From NCBI GenBank assembly GCA_025210455.1, contig JAOARQ010000002.1, positions 62,001 through 126,000 of the forward strand: 64,000 bases of DNA, in the 5' to 3' direction. Below the pieces are notes generated by a model. It was not told the DNA's origin. It saw nothing but the letters and a program-made list of their open reading frames with translations, and made no database searches. The DNA comes from Pelagimonas sp. GTDB lineage: Bacteria > Pseudomonadota > Alphaproteobacteria > Rhodobacterales > Rhodobacteraceae. The position numbers and the translations under genes are program-made. This document shows positions 25,954 through 36,690 of this stretch, piece after piece; the first letter of the stretch is position 1; the number at the start of each line of letters is the position of its first letter.

Positions 25954-27117
25954 ATGCGGCAGCTATTTTTCCTTTTTGTCTCTATGGTTTTGGCCCTGCC
26001 TGCCGCGGCGCAGGAACCTGCATTGCGTCTGGGCAATGACGTCTATGACAACGGGCGCGCCGCCACCGTGGCATCCCAAGGGGTCGACGATGCCTTTCTC
26101 GCAGGTGGACGTAGCACCATAACGGCCCCAATCAGCGGCACCGCCCATATGGTCGGGCGCTGGATTTCAGTCCGCTCAGCCGTTGGTGGCACGGTCTATG
26201 CTTTGGGGCAAAGGGTGGCGGTCGATGCGCCTGTTGCGCAGGACGTCACGGTGATTGCTCAGCAGTTGAACGTCAATGCCTCTGTGGGCGGAGATCTGCG
26301 CTTTCTTGGATCTGATCTGACACTTGCAGCAGAGGTCAAAGGGGATGCTCTGGTGTCCTCTGAATTTGCGCTGCTGGACGCCCCCGTTAAGGGCGATCTT
26401 TTACTGACGGTTGCGGATGCAGAGTTTGGGCCAAACGCCTCTGTCACAGGACGCATCATTGTTTATGAAAGCGAGATTGGCCGCACCGCCATCCCTGATT
26501 TTGTCGCCGCCGCTGATCAAATCGAGCGTCGCCCCCGGGCGGATGCACCGAAATCTCCCGACCTGTTTGGCTGGCGCGCAAAAGAGCGGGCCATCGCCCA
26601 AAATGCAACGCCCCAGCCAACCACTGAAAAGGTGATCACTTACGCCCGCGCAAAGCTGCGTGTCTTCCTGATCTATGCGCTTATGGCAGTGTTGTTTGCA
26701 GCACTGCTGCCGCGCCTTTTTGAAGATATGTATGAAGAGCTGGAGGATACCCCCGGACAGTCTTTTCTATGGGGGGGGATCGCCTTGTCCGGCTTGCTGG
26801 GGGTCAGCGTTTTGCTGGTCACCACATTATGGGGGGCCTTTGTCGCACCCATAACACTATTCGCCGGTGCGCTTCTCGCTGTTTTTGGATTTGCAATCGG
26901 AATTGCAATTATTGGTCAATGGGTTGCCATCAAAACCTATGGTGAGAAGACCGGTCTCATACACCGATGTCTGACAGCCTGTCTGGGCGCGGCCATTGTG
27001 ACCATGTTTGCCATGATCCCCACGCTTGGTTGGGCGATCCAGATCCTCGTGGCCAGCTGCGGGGCTGGCGCGCTTGCGCTTAAGATCATGCAACCCAAGC
27101 TCTTTGCGCAGTCATGA
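25954..27117 (+). CDS. Bactofilin-like beta-repeat protein with C-terminal membrane helices
   Basis: Predicted inner-membrane protein of 387 residues with an exported N-terminal domain. A signal peptide ([19 protein letters not shown]) precedes a repetitive beta-rich region (about 40-170) with short repeats ending in G-x-A/V patterns ([37 protein letters not shown]). This resembles bactofilin or polymer-forming domains. A linker of about 60 residues leads to four hydrophobic helices (about 232-380). Its start follows TTGGGG. The 3' end overlaps rnhB by 4 bp (ATGA), so they are coupled. The domain layout suggests a scaffold anchored at the membrane; no function is established. Confidence 0.65.
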   Translation: MRQLFFLFVSMVLALPAAAQEPALRLGNDVYDNGRAATVASQGVDDAFLAGGRSTITAPISGTAHMVGRWISVRSAVGGTVYALGQRVAVDAPVAQDVTVIAQQLNVNASVGGDLRFLGSDLTLAAEVKGDALVSSEFALLDAPVKGDLLLTVADAEFGPNASVTGRIIVYESEIGRTAIPDFVAAADQIERRPRADAPKSPDLFGWRAKERAIAQNATPQPTTEKVITYARAKLRVFLIYALMAVLFAALLPRLFEDMYEELEDTPGQSFLWGGIALSGLLGVSVLLVTTLWGAFVAPITLFAGALLAVFGFAIGIAIIGQWVAIKTYGEKTGLIHRCLTACLGAAIVTMFAMIPTLGWAIQILVASCGAGALALKIMQPKLFAQS

Positions 27118-27731
27118 CGTTGCTTACACTCGATCTGGAGCGCCGTTTCTGGCAGCAGGGGATGCGCCATGTGGTTGGCGTTGATGAAGTCGGTCGCGGG
27201 CCGCTGGCAGGGCCGGTCGTGGCTGCAGCGGTAATTCTCGACCCCGACAGAATCCCCGAGGGCTTAAACGACAGTAAGAAGCTGACCGCAAAAAAACGCG
27301 CGGCTTTGAATAATCTGATCCGCCAGCACACGATCTTTGCCATAGGTGAAGCCAGTGTCGAAGAAATCGACCAGGTCAACATCCTTCAGGCCAGTTTTCT
27401 CGCCATGCGCCGGGCCATAGAAGCCCTGCCACTCACCCCCGATCATGCGCTGATTGACGGCAATCGCCTGCCCAAAGATCTGCCCTGCCCCGCCACCCCA
27501 GTGGTGGGTGGAGACGGTGTTTCGCCCTCAATTGCGGCGGCCTCAATTGTGGCCAAAATAAGGCGAGATTATGTCATGCAGACTTTGGCGCAACACTACC
27601 CAGAATATGGTTGGGAAAAGAACGCCGGTTACCCAACCAAAAGCCACAAAGAAGCGCTGCAAAATATCGGCGTGACCCCACACCATAGACGATCATTCAA
27701 ACCCGTCCACAATATCTTGTATCAAGAGTAA
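27114..27731 (+). CDS. rnhB: Ribonuclease HII
   Basis: Endonuclease that cuts RNA in RNA-DNA hybrids and removes single ribonucleotides from DNA. The 205-residue protein has the active-site signature [14 protein letters not shown] (first Asp-Glu pair), the SKKLTAKKR segment, the third acidic residue in LIDGN and the fourth in [12 protein letters not shown], ending with the HHRRSF motif that completes the RNase HII fold. ATG 27114 overlaps the upstream stop. It is immediately followed by the ccrM promoter region, a neighbourhood shared with Caulobacter relatives. Confidence 0.97.
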   Translation: MTLLTLDLERRFWQQGMRHVVGVDEVGRGPLAGPVVAAAVILDPDRIPEGLNDSKKLTAKKRAALNNLIRQHTIFAIGEASVEEIDQVNILQASFLAMRRAIEALPLTPDHALIDGNRLPKDLPCPATPVVGGDGVSPSIAAASIVAKIRRDYVMQTLAQHYPEYGWEKNAGYPTKSHKEALQNIGVTPHHRRSFKPVHNILYQE

Positions 27732-27744
27732 ATCGTAACAGCCT

Positions 27745-28948
<1,204 letters not shown>

Positions 28949-29008
28949 ATTTAAGCGGAAAACATAGAACACCGCCAGCGCCCCGCATTTGCGGAGAGCG
29001 CTTACTGA

Positions 29009-29038
29009 CCCCGCCTGTCTGACAGGCGGGGCTTTTTT
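29009..29038 (+). terminator. Rho-independent terminator of ccrM
   Basis: CCCCGCCTGTC and GACAGGCGGGG (29009-29019 and 29021-29031) form a strong stem, realistically 9 bp with a short loop, followed by C and six T residues (29033-29038). It lies 61 bp past the ccrM stop. Confidence 0.9.
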
Positions 29039-29117
29039 GTCATATCGGTTGCATTTTGGCGGGTTGCATCTTGGGTTGGAAATCGCTCATCTGCGAGCAG
29101 CTTGTTTTGGGGGATTT

Positions 29118-29996
29118 ATGGACATTCGCGCGATTGCAATGGGGCTGGCCTTTGCTGCTATGTGGTCTTCGGCCTTTACCTCGGCGCGTATTATCGTCGC
29201 CTCTGCGCCGCCGATTGGCACGCTGGCGCTGCGCTTTCTGATCTCGGGGCTGATCGCCATTGCTCTGGCGCGGATGCTTGGTCAAAACTGGAATCTGACC
29301 CGCGCGCAATGGCGCGCAACGATCATCTTTGGCCTGTGCCAGAATGCCCTGTACCTGGGAATGAATTTCGTTGCGATGCAGACTATTGAGGCGTCAATCG
29401 CCGCAATTATCGCTTCGACCATGCCGCTATTGGTCGCCCTGGCGGGTTGGGCATTCTTCCGCGAGAGCCTGTCAGGGCTGACCCTAGCGGGGCTTTTTGG
29501 CGGCATTTTGGGCGTTTGCCTGATCATGGGAAACAGGCTAAGCGGCGGCGGGATTGATATGACAGGTATCGCCCTATGCACCGGCGGTGTCATCGCACTG
29601 ACGGTGGCCACGCTGGCGCTGCGCGGGGCGACCTCGGGTGGAAATTTCCTTATGGTGGTCGGCCTGCAGATGCTGGTGGGCAGCGCGGCGCTCTGGCCGG
29701 TTTCTTTTGCACTGGAAAGCTTTGACGTCACGCTTTCAGCCCCATTGGTTTTGGCCTTTATTTACACCACCTTGGTGCCTGGTCTTGCGGCAACTCTGGT
29801 CTGGTTCATGCTGGTCAACCGGATTGGTGCCGTTCGCGCGGCAACCTTCCACTTTCTCAACCCTTTTCTTGGGGTCGCAATCGCAACGATTTTGCTGGGG
29901 GAACGATTGGGGGTGATCGACATTCTTGGCGTCGCAATTATCGCGGCTGGCATTCTTGCGGTTCAAACCAGCAAAATTACGGAAAATCCTAAGTAG
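29118..29996 (+). CDS. EamA/DMT-superfamily inner-membrane transporter
   Basis: Metabolite exporter or permease of the drug/metabolite transporter superfamily with 292 residues and ten predicted helices in two EamA repeats (about 5-135 and 150-285). The opening MDIRAIAMGLAFAAMWSSAFTSARI is typical: the WSSAF motif is shared by many family members. ATG 29118 follows TTGGGGGA. It stands alone after the ccrM terminator. The substrate cannot be read from sequence; amino acids or small metabolites are usual in the family. Confidence 0.9.
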   Translation: MDIRAIAMGLAFAAMWSSAFTSARIIVASAPPIGTLALRFLISGLIAIALARMLGQNWNLTRAQWRATIIFGLCQNALYLGMNFVAMQTIEASIAAIIASTMPLLVALAGWAFFRESLSGLTLAGLFGGILGVCLIMGNRLSGGGIDMTGIALCTGGVIALTVATLALRGATSGGNFLMVVGLQMLVGSAALWPVSFALESFDVTLSAPLVLAFIYTTLVPGLAATLVWFMLVNRIGAVRAATFHFLNPFLGVAIATILLGERLGVIDILGVAIIAAGILAVQTSKITENPK

Positions 29997-30105
29997 TGCG
30001 CTGCGGTTGCCCAAATCTGAGTAGGTTTTCATAAACACTCCTCCCCCATGTTGGCCCGGTTGACTGTGATGTCGGGTTTGCATCTCAATATATCTGGGGG
30101 AATGA

Positions 30106-32082
30106 ATGAGCCGGTTTTCCATTCGTGTGCAGGTTTATTTCCTGGCCACTGCATTTGTTGTGGCCCTTTTGGCTGTAACAGCCGTTTTTTGGTCTTTGAA
30201 ATCTGAATTGAAAATTCGTTTGGCAGAGACATATGCCGTTTTCGCGGAAGAAGCTCTGTTGGCGGAACTGGTGGAAACGCTCAACGATGCCGAGCGTACA
30301 TTGCTTTTGGCTGCCTACGCAGGTCAAGGCACACAGGCCTCATTTGAACAGGAACTTGATGCGGCACGCGCGCTGATCTCATCCGCCCCTACAGATGCAA
30401 CCATTGTGGCCCTGACAGAGGCGCAAAACGTGCTGCTGTCAGAGGAACTGGCTTCGGTTCTCAAGAACATTGATGCCATAAAATCACGCAGCTCTGAGGC
30501 CTTTGGCGCCATTGGAAAGGGCGAGGCAGAGACTGCCGTTGCCCTGATTGAACCCCTCTTCCGCAGAGCCACCTTTCAGGTGCATGATATTCTGGGCCGG
30601 GTGGAAGGCACCATTGATCTGGTGTCGCATGAAGCAGGAACCACAATGGCCAGTGCCACCAGCACCGTCATTATTGTGTCATCAGCTGGTGTCATCGCGA
30701 CGATGCTCTTTACCTATATCTTCGGACGTTCGCTGGTGAACCCGATCAGCTCGTCGACCAAGCTGCTACAGCGTCTGGCCGAGGGGCGCTATGGGATCGA
30801 AGTTCGGGGCACAGATCGGCGCGATGAAATCGGAGAGATTTTCCGCAATGTGGAACTGCTGCGCGATGCGCTGTCAGAGGCAAAAACCGCGCAAGATCGC
30901 GCAAATGCAGACAATGAGATGCGCACGAACCTTCTGACCGAAGTGTCTTCAGCACTTGGTGAACTGAAAGACGGCAAGTTGGATCAAAGCATTGAAGCCT
31001 CCAAATGGGCGCCACTTGGCACGGACTATGTGCGGCTTTGCGAGGATTTCAACGCGCTTTGCGACGCATTGCAAGATCTGGTCGGGTCGCTGCACCACAG
31101 CGCCAGAACTGTCGAGGGCAGCGCAAACTCCCTTGCTCAGATGTCTTCTGGCCTGTCCGGGCGCGCAGAGCATCAGGCTGCGACGCTGGAACAATCTGCT
31201 GCTGCGCTGGCGGATCTCTCGCATGGGGTACAGCACACCGCAGACCAGGCGCAGGACGTCGATCGCCTTGTGCTGGAAGGGCGTCGCCGCGCCGAAGAAG
31301 GTGGCGAGGTTATGGATCGCGCTTTGACAGCAATGTCTTCTATTGCCTCCTCTTCGGAACAAATCACGCAGATCATCGATGTGATTGACGATATCGCCTT
31401 TCAAACCAACCTTCTGTCACTGAACGCCGGGGTCGAAGCCGCGCGGGCCGGTGAATCTGGTCGCGGCTTCGCAGTTGTCGCCTCAGAGGTGCAGGGGCTG
31501 GCGCAACGCGCGGCAGCATCCGCCAGTGAAATCAAAGAGTTGGTTTTGAACAGCACCCAACAGGTCCAAGACGGCGAAGCGCTGGTGCAGCAAACCAGTC
31601 AGAACCTTGGCCAGATCGTGCAAAGCGTGAATGAGGTTTCGGAAGCGGTCTCAAAAATTGCCAGCAGCGCGACCTTGCAGGCCCAAAATGTTCAGGAAGT
31701 GAACGCTGGCGTTTCAGATCTTGAACAGGCCACTCAGGAAAATGCTGTGATCGTCAATCAGGCAGAAAGCGCAAGCCAATCGCTGAATGACGAAGCAACC
31801 CGCCTGTCCGCCCTTCTTACGCGATTTGACCAAGGTAAGGTGGATCCCCCCTCTGCCCCGCAAAACGGTCGAGAGGAAAACATCCTACACTCTGAAGAGT
31901 TTGAAACTGTCGCAAAACCGATGGAACCCTTTGTCGATGCTCCTGCCCAAGAGGATCCTACACCGACTGAGAGCGGTAGTTGGGAAGAGACAGAACGCGA
32001 CATCGCACATGATATCGAACACGCCCCCCATTTCAATCACAGGCCCCAAGCCGCCAATGAAGGGATCTGGAAAGACTTTTAA
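30106..32082 (+). CDS. Methyl-accepting chemotaxis protein
   Basis: Transmembrane chemoreceptor of 658 residues. A first membrane helix lies at about 13-30 ([19 protein letters not shown]), a helical periplasmic sensor at about 32-180 and a second helix at about 185-205. A HAMP domain (about 205-260, [16 protein letters not shown]) follows, and then a second linker HAMP-like stretch. The coiled-coil signalling domain (about 330-575) carries the hairpin tip [33 protein letters not shown]. The tail is acidic and proline-rich and has no CheR pentapeptide, so methylation may need other receptors. No che genes are nearby. The ligand is unknown. Confidence 0.94.
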   Translation: MSRFSIRVQVYFLATAFVVALLAVTAVFWSLKSELKIRLAETYAVFAEEALLAELVETLNDAERTLLLAAYAGQGTQASFEQELDAARALISSAPTDATIVALTEAQNVLLSEELASVLKNIDAIKSRSSEAFGAIGKGEAETAVALIEPLFRRATFQVHDILGRVEGTIDLVSHEAGTTMASATSTVIIVSSAGVIATMLFTYIFGRSLVNPISSSTKLLQRLAEGRYGIEVRGTDRRDEIGEIFRNVELLRDALSEAKTAQDRANADNEMRTNLLTEVSSALGELKDGKLDQSIEASKWAPLGTDYVRLCEDFNALCDALQDLVGSLHHSARTVEGSANSLAQMSSGLSGRAEHQAATLEQSAAALADLSHGVQHTADQAQDVDRLVLEGRRRAEEGGEVMDRALTAMSSIASSSEQITQIIDVIDDIAFQTNLLSLNAGVEAARAGESGRGFAVVASEVQGLAQRAAASASEIKELVLNSTQQVQDGEALVQQTSQNLGQIVQSVNEVSEAVSKIASSATLQAQNVQEVNAGVSDLEQATQENAVIVNQAESASQSLNDEATRLSALLTRFDQGKVDPPSAPQNGREENILHSEEFETVAKPMEPFVDAPAQEDPTPTESGSWEETERDIAHDIEHAPHFNHRPQAANEGIWKDF

Positions 32083-32091
32083 ATCCGAAAG

Positions 32092-32115
32092 TTGGCGGGT
32101 TTAACCGCCAATTTT
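32092..32115 (+). terminator. Terminator of the chemoreceptor gene, embedded in the aroC stop region
   Basis: TTGGCGG and CCGCCAA (32092-32098 and 32105-32111) with loop GTTTAA are followed by TTTT, 9 bp after the chemoreceptor stop. The right arm and T-run are also the last codons of aroC on the other strand. Confidence 0.75.
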
Positions 32116-33204
32116 GCCGCCTGCATCACCAATCTGGCCGCGATGCAAAAGCAGATGATCCAGCAGAATACAGGCCATCATTGCTTCGCCCACGGGAACC
32201 GCACGAATGCCTACACATGGGTCATGGCGGCCCTTGGTGATGATATCGGTGTTTTGCCCATCTACGGTGATGGTCTTGCGGGTGGTCAAAATGCTTGAGG
32301 TCGGTTTGACCGCAAAGCGCACCACCACCTCTTGCCCGGTTGAGATACCGCCCAGAATACCGCCAGCATGGTTTGAGCTATACTCAGGCCCGTTTGGCCC
32401 CATCTGGATTTCATCCGCATTTTCAACACCGGTCAGGCAGGCTGCTGCCATGCCGTCGCCGATTTCGACACCTTTGACAGCATTGATGCTCATCATGGCG
32501 GCGGCAAGATCAGTGTCCAGCTTGCCATAGATTGGCGCGCCCAAACCGGCAGGAACGCCACGCGCGACCACTTCGATGACAGCGCCCACGCTATCGCCGG
32601 ACTTGCGCAGCTTATCCAGATCCTCTGCCCAGGCCTCTGCCGTGTCAGCATCGGGGCACCAAAAGGGGTTTTGCGGGATCTGCGCCAGATCGTATTTGGC
32701 TGGGTCCGCTTTGCGTGGCCCCATCTGCACCATGTACCCGGTGATCTCGATACCCGGAGCCAGTTGGGTCAGCGCTGCCCGCGCCAATCCCCCCGCAGCA
32801 ACACGCGCCGCCGTTTCACGCGCCGAAGACCGCCCGCCCCCGCGATAGTCGCGCAGCCCATATTTCTGGAAATATGTGATATCTGCATGGCCGGGGCGGA
32901 ATTTCTGCGCGATCTCAGAATAGTCTTTCGACCGCTGATCCGTGTTTTCAATCATCAACTGCACTGACGTGCCGGTTGTCTTGCCTTCGAACACACCCGA
33001 AAGAATTTTCACCGCATCCGGTTCCCGGCGCTGGGTGGTGTATTTGTTCTGCCCCGGCTTGCGCTGATCCAGCCAATGCTGCAGCATGGCCTCATTGATC
33101 TCAACACCGGGCGGCACGCCATCCACCGTCGCCCCCAAGGCTGGTCCGTGGCTTTCCCCCCAGGTGGTTACGCGGAAGAGATGTCCGAAGGTGTTGATGC
33201 TCAT
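32101..33204 (-). CDS. aroC: Chorismate synthase
   Basis: Last enzyme of the shikimate pathway; it converts 5-enolpyruvylshikimate-3-phosphate to chorismate using reduced FMN. The 367-residue protein opens [33 protein letters not shown] with signature one GESHG, then has signature two [16 protein letters not shown] and signature three [17 protein letters not shown] near the C-terminus. No flavin-reductase fusion is present, as expected for bacteria. It is convergent with the chemoreceptor gene and divergent from the thiamine uptake operon. Confidence 0.97.
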   Translation of the reverse strand: MSINTFGHLFRVTTWGESHGPALGATVDGVPPGVEINEAMLQHWLDQRKPGQNKYTTQRREPDAVKILSGVFEGKTTGTSVQLMIENTDQRSKDYSEIAQKFRPGHADITYFQKYGLRDYRGGGRSSARETAARVAAGGLARAALTQLAPGIEITGYMVQMGPRKADPAKYDLAQIPQNPFWCPDADTAEAWAEDLDKLRKSGDSVGAVIEVVARGVPAGLGAPIYGKLDTDLAAAMMSINAVKGVEIGDGMAAACLTGVENADEIQMGPNGPEYSSNHAGGILGGISTGQEVVVRFAVKPTSSILTTRKTITVDGQNTDIITKGRHDPCVGIRAVPVGEAMMACILLDHLLLHRGQIGDAGGKIGG

Positions 33205-33300
33205 GGGCGTGTCTCCTTTGATGCCTGACTAGGGCACGATGGACAGGGTCTCAAGCGTTTTCAGCTTGATTATGTCGCCATGTCCTCATAGCGTGCCGCT

Positions 33301-33391
33301 CACCTCGGGGTGCCGAAGCAGAATTCGGCTGAGATTTGTGTGACCACATCAACCCGTCGAACCTGAACCGGTTAACACCGGCGGAGGGAAG
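33301..33391 (+). ncRNA. TPP (THI-box) riboswitch controlling thiBPQ
   Basis: The leader contains the two hallmark TPP aptamer elements: GGCTGAGA (33327-33334), which recognises the pyrimidine of thiamine pyrophosphate, and ACCTGAACCGGTTAACACCG (33361-33380) followed by GCGGAGGGAA, which binds the pyrophosphate. The terminal helix is closed by the pyrimidine-rich CACCTCGGGG side. It ends 56 bp before the thiB start codon. When TPP is plentiful the downstream transporter would be switched off. Exact ends are approximate. Confidence 0.93.
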
Positions 33392-33447
33392 GTATAGGGC
33401 AGCGCGCTCTTCATCTTGTCCTTCCGCCGCAGATTAGGAGATGGCCC

Positions 33448-34428
33448 ATGAGAGCCCTCACATTTGCAGCGGGACTGTTTGCAGCCTCGACCGCCATGGC
33501 ACAGACACCAGTTCTGACAGTCTATGCCCCTGATTACTTTACCTCGGAATGGGGCCCCGGCCCCAAAATCGAAGAGCTGTTCGAAGCACGCTGCAACTGC
33601 GATCTTCAGTTCAAACCCGGCGATCTTCTGCCGCGCATCATGCTGGAAGGCCAACGCACCGAAGCGGATGTGGTGATTGGTCTGAACACCGATGTGACCA
33701 AAAAGGCGCGCGAAAGCGGGTTGTTTGGCGCGCATGGTGTGGATCTTACATCCCTGACATTGCCGCTGGAATGGTCAGATGACACCTTCTTGCCGTTCAA
33801 CTATGGCCACACCGCCTTTATCTACAACACCGAAAAAACCGATGTTGCGCCCGCCAGCTTTGAAGAGCTGCTGAATGCGCCCGATGATCTGCGTCTGGTG
33901 ATTCAGGATCCGCGCAGCTCGATTTCGGGTCTGGCGCTGGTGCTCTGGGTGCAGTCAGTCTATGGCGACAAGGCAGGCGAAGCCTGGGCCAAGCTTGCGC
34001 CGAAGATCGTGACCGTGACCAAAGGCTGGTCGGAAAGCTATGGGCTGTTCACCGATGGTGAAGCGGATATGGTGCTGTCTTACACAACCTCGCCGGCCTA
34101 TCACATCATCGCCGAAGGGGATGAAACCAAGAAGGCCGCGATCTTCCCTGAAGGTCACTATTTCATGGTCGAGCTTGCTGCTAAAGTGGCCAGCACCGAT
34201 GTGCCCGAACTGGCCGATGACTTTATGGAATTTGTGCTTAGCACCGATTTCCAGTCGATGATTGCCACTGGTAACTGGTCGATCCCGGCGGCTTTGCCTC
34301 AGGATCAATGGCCCGCAGGGTTCCAGAAACTGGACCTGCCGGAAAAGGTTCTGTTCTACTCTGAAGACGAAGCCGCCGCGCTGCGCGATACCGCGATTGA
34401 AGCCTGGCGTTCTGCGCTGTCGCAGTAA
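33448..34428 (+). CDS. thiB: Thiamine ABC transporter substrate-binding protein
   Basis: Periplasmic receptor (326 residues) that captures thiamine, its monophosphate or pyrophosphate for import. The signal peptide MRALTFAAGLFAASTAMA is followed by QTPVLTVYAPDYF, the family's mature N-terminus. EADVVIGLNTD, VINPLRSSIS-like IQDPRSSISGLALVLW and SYTTSPAYHI are ThiB elements. AGGAG lies 7 bases before ATG 33448. First gene of thiBPQ under a TPP riboswitch, which makes the thiamine assignment firm. Confidence 0.96.
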   Translation: MRALTFAAGLFAASTAMAQTPVLTVYAPDYFTSEWGPGPKIEELFEARCNCDLQFKPGDLLPRIMLEGQRTEADVVIGLNTDVTKKARESGLFGAHGVDLTSLTLPLEWSDDTFLPFNYGHTAFIYNTEKTDVAPASFEELLNAPDDLRLVIQDPRSSISGLALVLWVQSVYGDKAGEAWAKLAPKIVTVTKGWSESYGLFTDGEADMVLSYTTSPAYHIIAEGDETKKAAIFPEGHYFMVELAAKVASTDVPELADDFMEFVLSTDFQSMIATGNWSIPAALPQDQWPAGFQKLDLPEKVLFYSEDEAAALRDTAIEAWRSALSQ

Positions 34429-35949
34429 ATGTGGCGCAAGCATAGTCTTGCGATCATCGCAGCTGTGGCCCTGGTGTCTTTGACACTGGGGCCAATTTCT
34501 GCGGTTTTGCTGCGGGCCGGGGGGCTGTCTGCTCTTGGGCCTGCGGATTTTCAGGCATTGCGGTTCACGCTTTGGCAGGCGTTTTTGTCGGCCGCGTTAA
34601 GTACCGCTTTGGCCATCCCGGTGGCGCGTGCGCTGGCGCGGCGCAGTTTTCCCGGTCGCGGTGTGCTGGTCGCACTGCTGGGGGCCCCTTTTATCCTGCC
34701 CACCATCGTGGCAATCATGGGGTTGATCGCGATCTTTGGACAGCGGGGGATTGTAAACGCCGGGCTAAGCGCCATCGGCCTGCCCAGCATAGATATTTAC
34801 GGTCTGCATGGTGTTCTGCTGGCGCATGTGTTTTTCAACCTGCCGCTGGCGACGCGCATGGTGTTGCAGGGCTGGCTGGCCATCCCGGCAGAGCGGTTTC
34901 GCCTGAGCGCAACGCTGGGCCTGAGCCCATGGGCCATGTTTCGCACCATCGAATGGCCCCTGATCCGACGCATCGCTCCCGGCGCTTTTGCGGTGATTTT
35001 TGTCATTTGCCTGACCAGTTTCGCCGTGGCGCTGACCCTAGGCGGAGGCCCGCGCGCCACCACTGTGGAACTGGCGATCTATCAGGCCATGCGTTTTGAT
35101 TTTGATCTGGGCCATGCGGCGGCCCTGGCCCTTCTGCAACTTGGGCTGGCCATTCTGGCGGGGCTAATCGCATTGCGTGTGTCACATATTGACGGATTTG
35201 GCACGGGGCGGGATCGTCTGGTGCCGCGTTGGGATGGGCGTGGGTGGACTGCCTGTCTGGGTGATGGGCTCTGGCTGCTGGCGGCTTCCGCGTTTTTGCT
35301 GGGCCCGCTCAGCGCCATGCTAATCAAAGGCCTGCCCGGATTGCTGGAGCTGCAATCTGACACCTATCGCGCGGCGCTGAACTCCTTCACCGTGGCGCTG
35401 GCCTCGACCGCGCTATGCATGATCTGGGCGATGCCATTGGCACACCGGCGCGGCGAGCTGTTGTCGCTGGCATCCATCGCACTATCGCCTTTGGTTTTGG
35501 GCACCGGTATCTTCCTGATGCTGCGCCCCTTTGTGAACCCTTTCACCATGGCGCTGCCCGTGACAACGCTGGTCAATGCGCTGATGGCGCTGCCTTTTGC
35601 CCTGCGGATTTTGCGCCCTGCCGCAGAAGAGGTGGATCGCGACTATGCCCGTTTGCGCCAGACCCTGCGCCTGTCGCCTTTGGCCTGGCTGCGTTTGGTC
35701 TGGCTGCCCCGCTTGCGCCGCCCGATGGGCTTTGCCGCTGGTCTGACGGCCGCGCTGGCCATGGGGGATCTGGGGGTGATCGCGCTGTTCGCCGACCCAG
35801 ACCGCGCCACCCTGCCCTTGCAGGTCTATCGCCTGATGGGGGCCTATCGGCTTGAGGCAGCTGCAGGCGCGGCGCTGCTTTTGATGCTGCTCAGCCTGTC
35901 GATGTTCTGGCTTTTCGATAAAGGAGGTCGCGTAAATGCTGACCCTTGA
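34429..35949 (+). CDS. thiP: Thiamine ABC transporter permease
   Basis: Inner-membrane permease of 506 residues built from two fused binding-protein-dependent transport domains (about 45-250 and 300-490), giving around 12 helices. EAA-type loops are visible (ASPATLRLSP-like SATLGLSPWAMFRTIEWPLI and RLRQTLRLSPLAWLRLVWLP) and contact the ATPase. Its ATG directly follows the thiB stop with no spacer, and its last 14 bp overlap thiQ, so all three genes are translationally linked. One such fused permease is normal for ThiP. Confidence 0.95.
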   Translation: MWRKHSLAIIAAVALVSLTLGPISAVLLRAGGLSALGPADFQALRFTLWQAFLSAALSTALAIPVARALARRSFPGRGVLVALLGAPFILPTIVAIMGLIAIFGQRGIVNAGLSAIGLPSIDIYGLHGVLLAHVFFNLPLATRMVLQGWLAIPAERFRLSATLGLSPWAMFRTIEWPLIRRIAPGAFAVIFVICLTSFAVALTLGGGPRATTVELAIYQAMRFDFDLGHAAALALLQLGLAILAGLIALRVSHIDGFGTGRDRLVPRWDGRGWTACLGDGLWLLAASAFLLGPLSAMLIKGLPGLLELQSDTYRAALNSFTVALASTALCMIWAMPLAHRRGELLSLASIALSPLVLGTGIFLMLRPFVNPFTMALPVTTLVNALMALPFALRILRPAAEEVDRDYARLRQTLRLSPLAWLRLVWLPRLRRPMGFAAGLTAALAMGDLGVIALFADPDRATLPLQVYRLMGAYRLEAAAGAALLLMLLSLSMFWLFDKGGRVNADP

Positions 35950-36634
35950 TGCGATCCGCATACCGATGGACAGGGGCGCATTGACGGCCTCATTTACCAT
36001 AGAGCAGACCGCGCGTGTCGCGGTGCTGGGGCCATCGGGCGCTGGGAAATCCACCTTGCTGGATGCCATCGCCGGGTTTCGCGATCATACGTCGGGACAT
36101 ATGTCTTTTGCGGGACAAAGAATTTCTGACCTTCCCCCGCAAGAGCGCCCGATTTCGATCCTGTTTCAGGATGGCAACCTGTTCCCGCATCTTACACTGG
36201 AACGCAATCTTGGGCTGGCGCTGGCGCCCAACGGACGACGCCCCAACCCGCAGGAAAAAGCCCGCATCCAAGAGGCCCTGACCCGCGTGGGGTTGCAGGA
36301 TATGCAAGATCGCAAGCCCGGCAGCCTGTCAGGCGGGCAGCAGGGGCGTGCGGGATTGGCTCGGGTGCTGCTGCAGGCCCGGCCAATGATCCTGCTGGAC
36401 GAGCCTTTTGCCGCGCTTGGCCCTGCTCTCAAAGCAGAGATGCTGGAAGAGGTACGCCGCGTGGCAGACAGCCTTAATGCCCTGGTGATGATGGTGACCC
36501 ATGATCCCAATGATGCAAAGCGGTTTGCCGATCAGGTGATCCTTGTGGCGGATGGCGTCGCCCATGCGCCGGTAGCCACAGCTGATTTCTTTGACACCCC
36601 GCCCGAGGCTTTCCGCGCCTATATCGGATCGTAG
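35936..36634 (+). CDS. thiQ: Thiamine ABC transporter ATP-binding protein
   Basis: ATPase subunit (232 residues) that energises ThiP. Walker A is GPSGAGKST, the Q-loop FQDGNLFPH, the signature LSGGQQGRAGLAR and Walker B MILLDEPFAALGP, followed by the switch His in MMVTHDPNDA. AAAGGAGG sits 8 bases before ATG 35936, inside thiP. Last gene of thiBPQ. No plus-strand terminator is obvious after it; the hairpin at 36643-36667 favours the opposite strand. Confidence 0.95.
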   Translation: MLTLDAIRIPMDRGALTASFTIEQTARVAVLGPSGAGKSTLLDAIAGFRDHTSGHMSFAGQRISDLPPQERPISILFQDGNLFPHLTLERNLGLALAPNGRRPNPQEKARIQEALTRVGLQDMQDRKPGSLSGGQQGRAGLARVLLQARPMILLDEPFAALGPALKAEMLEEVRRVADSLNALVMMVTHDPNDAKRFADQVILVADGVAHAPVATADFFDTPPEAFRAYIGS

Positions 36635-36638
36635 AACG

Positions 36639-36667
36639 AAAACCGCCCCTTCCATAAGAAGAGGCGG
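36639..36667 (-). terminator. Rho-independent terminator of mch
   Basis: Read on the minus strand, CCGCCTCTTC and GAAGGGGCGG (one mismatch, 36658-36667 and 36643-36652) form a 10-bp stem followed by TTTT (complement of 36639-36642), 24 bp past the mch stop. Confidence 0.7.
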
Positions 36668-36690
36668 CAGTCAGGTCAAATTGGGATGAA

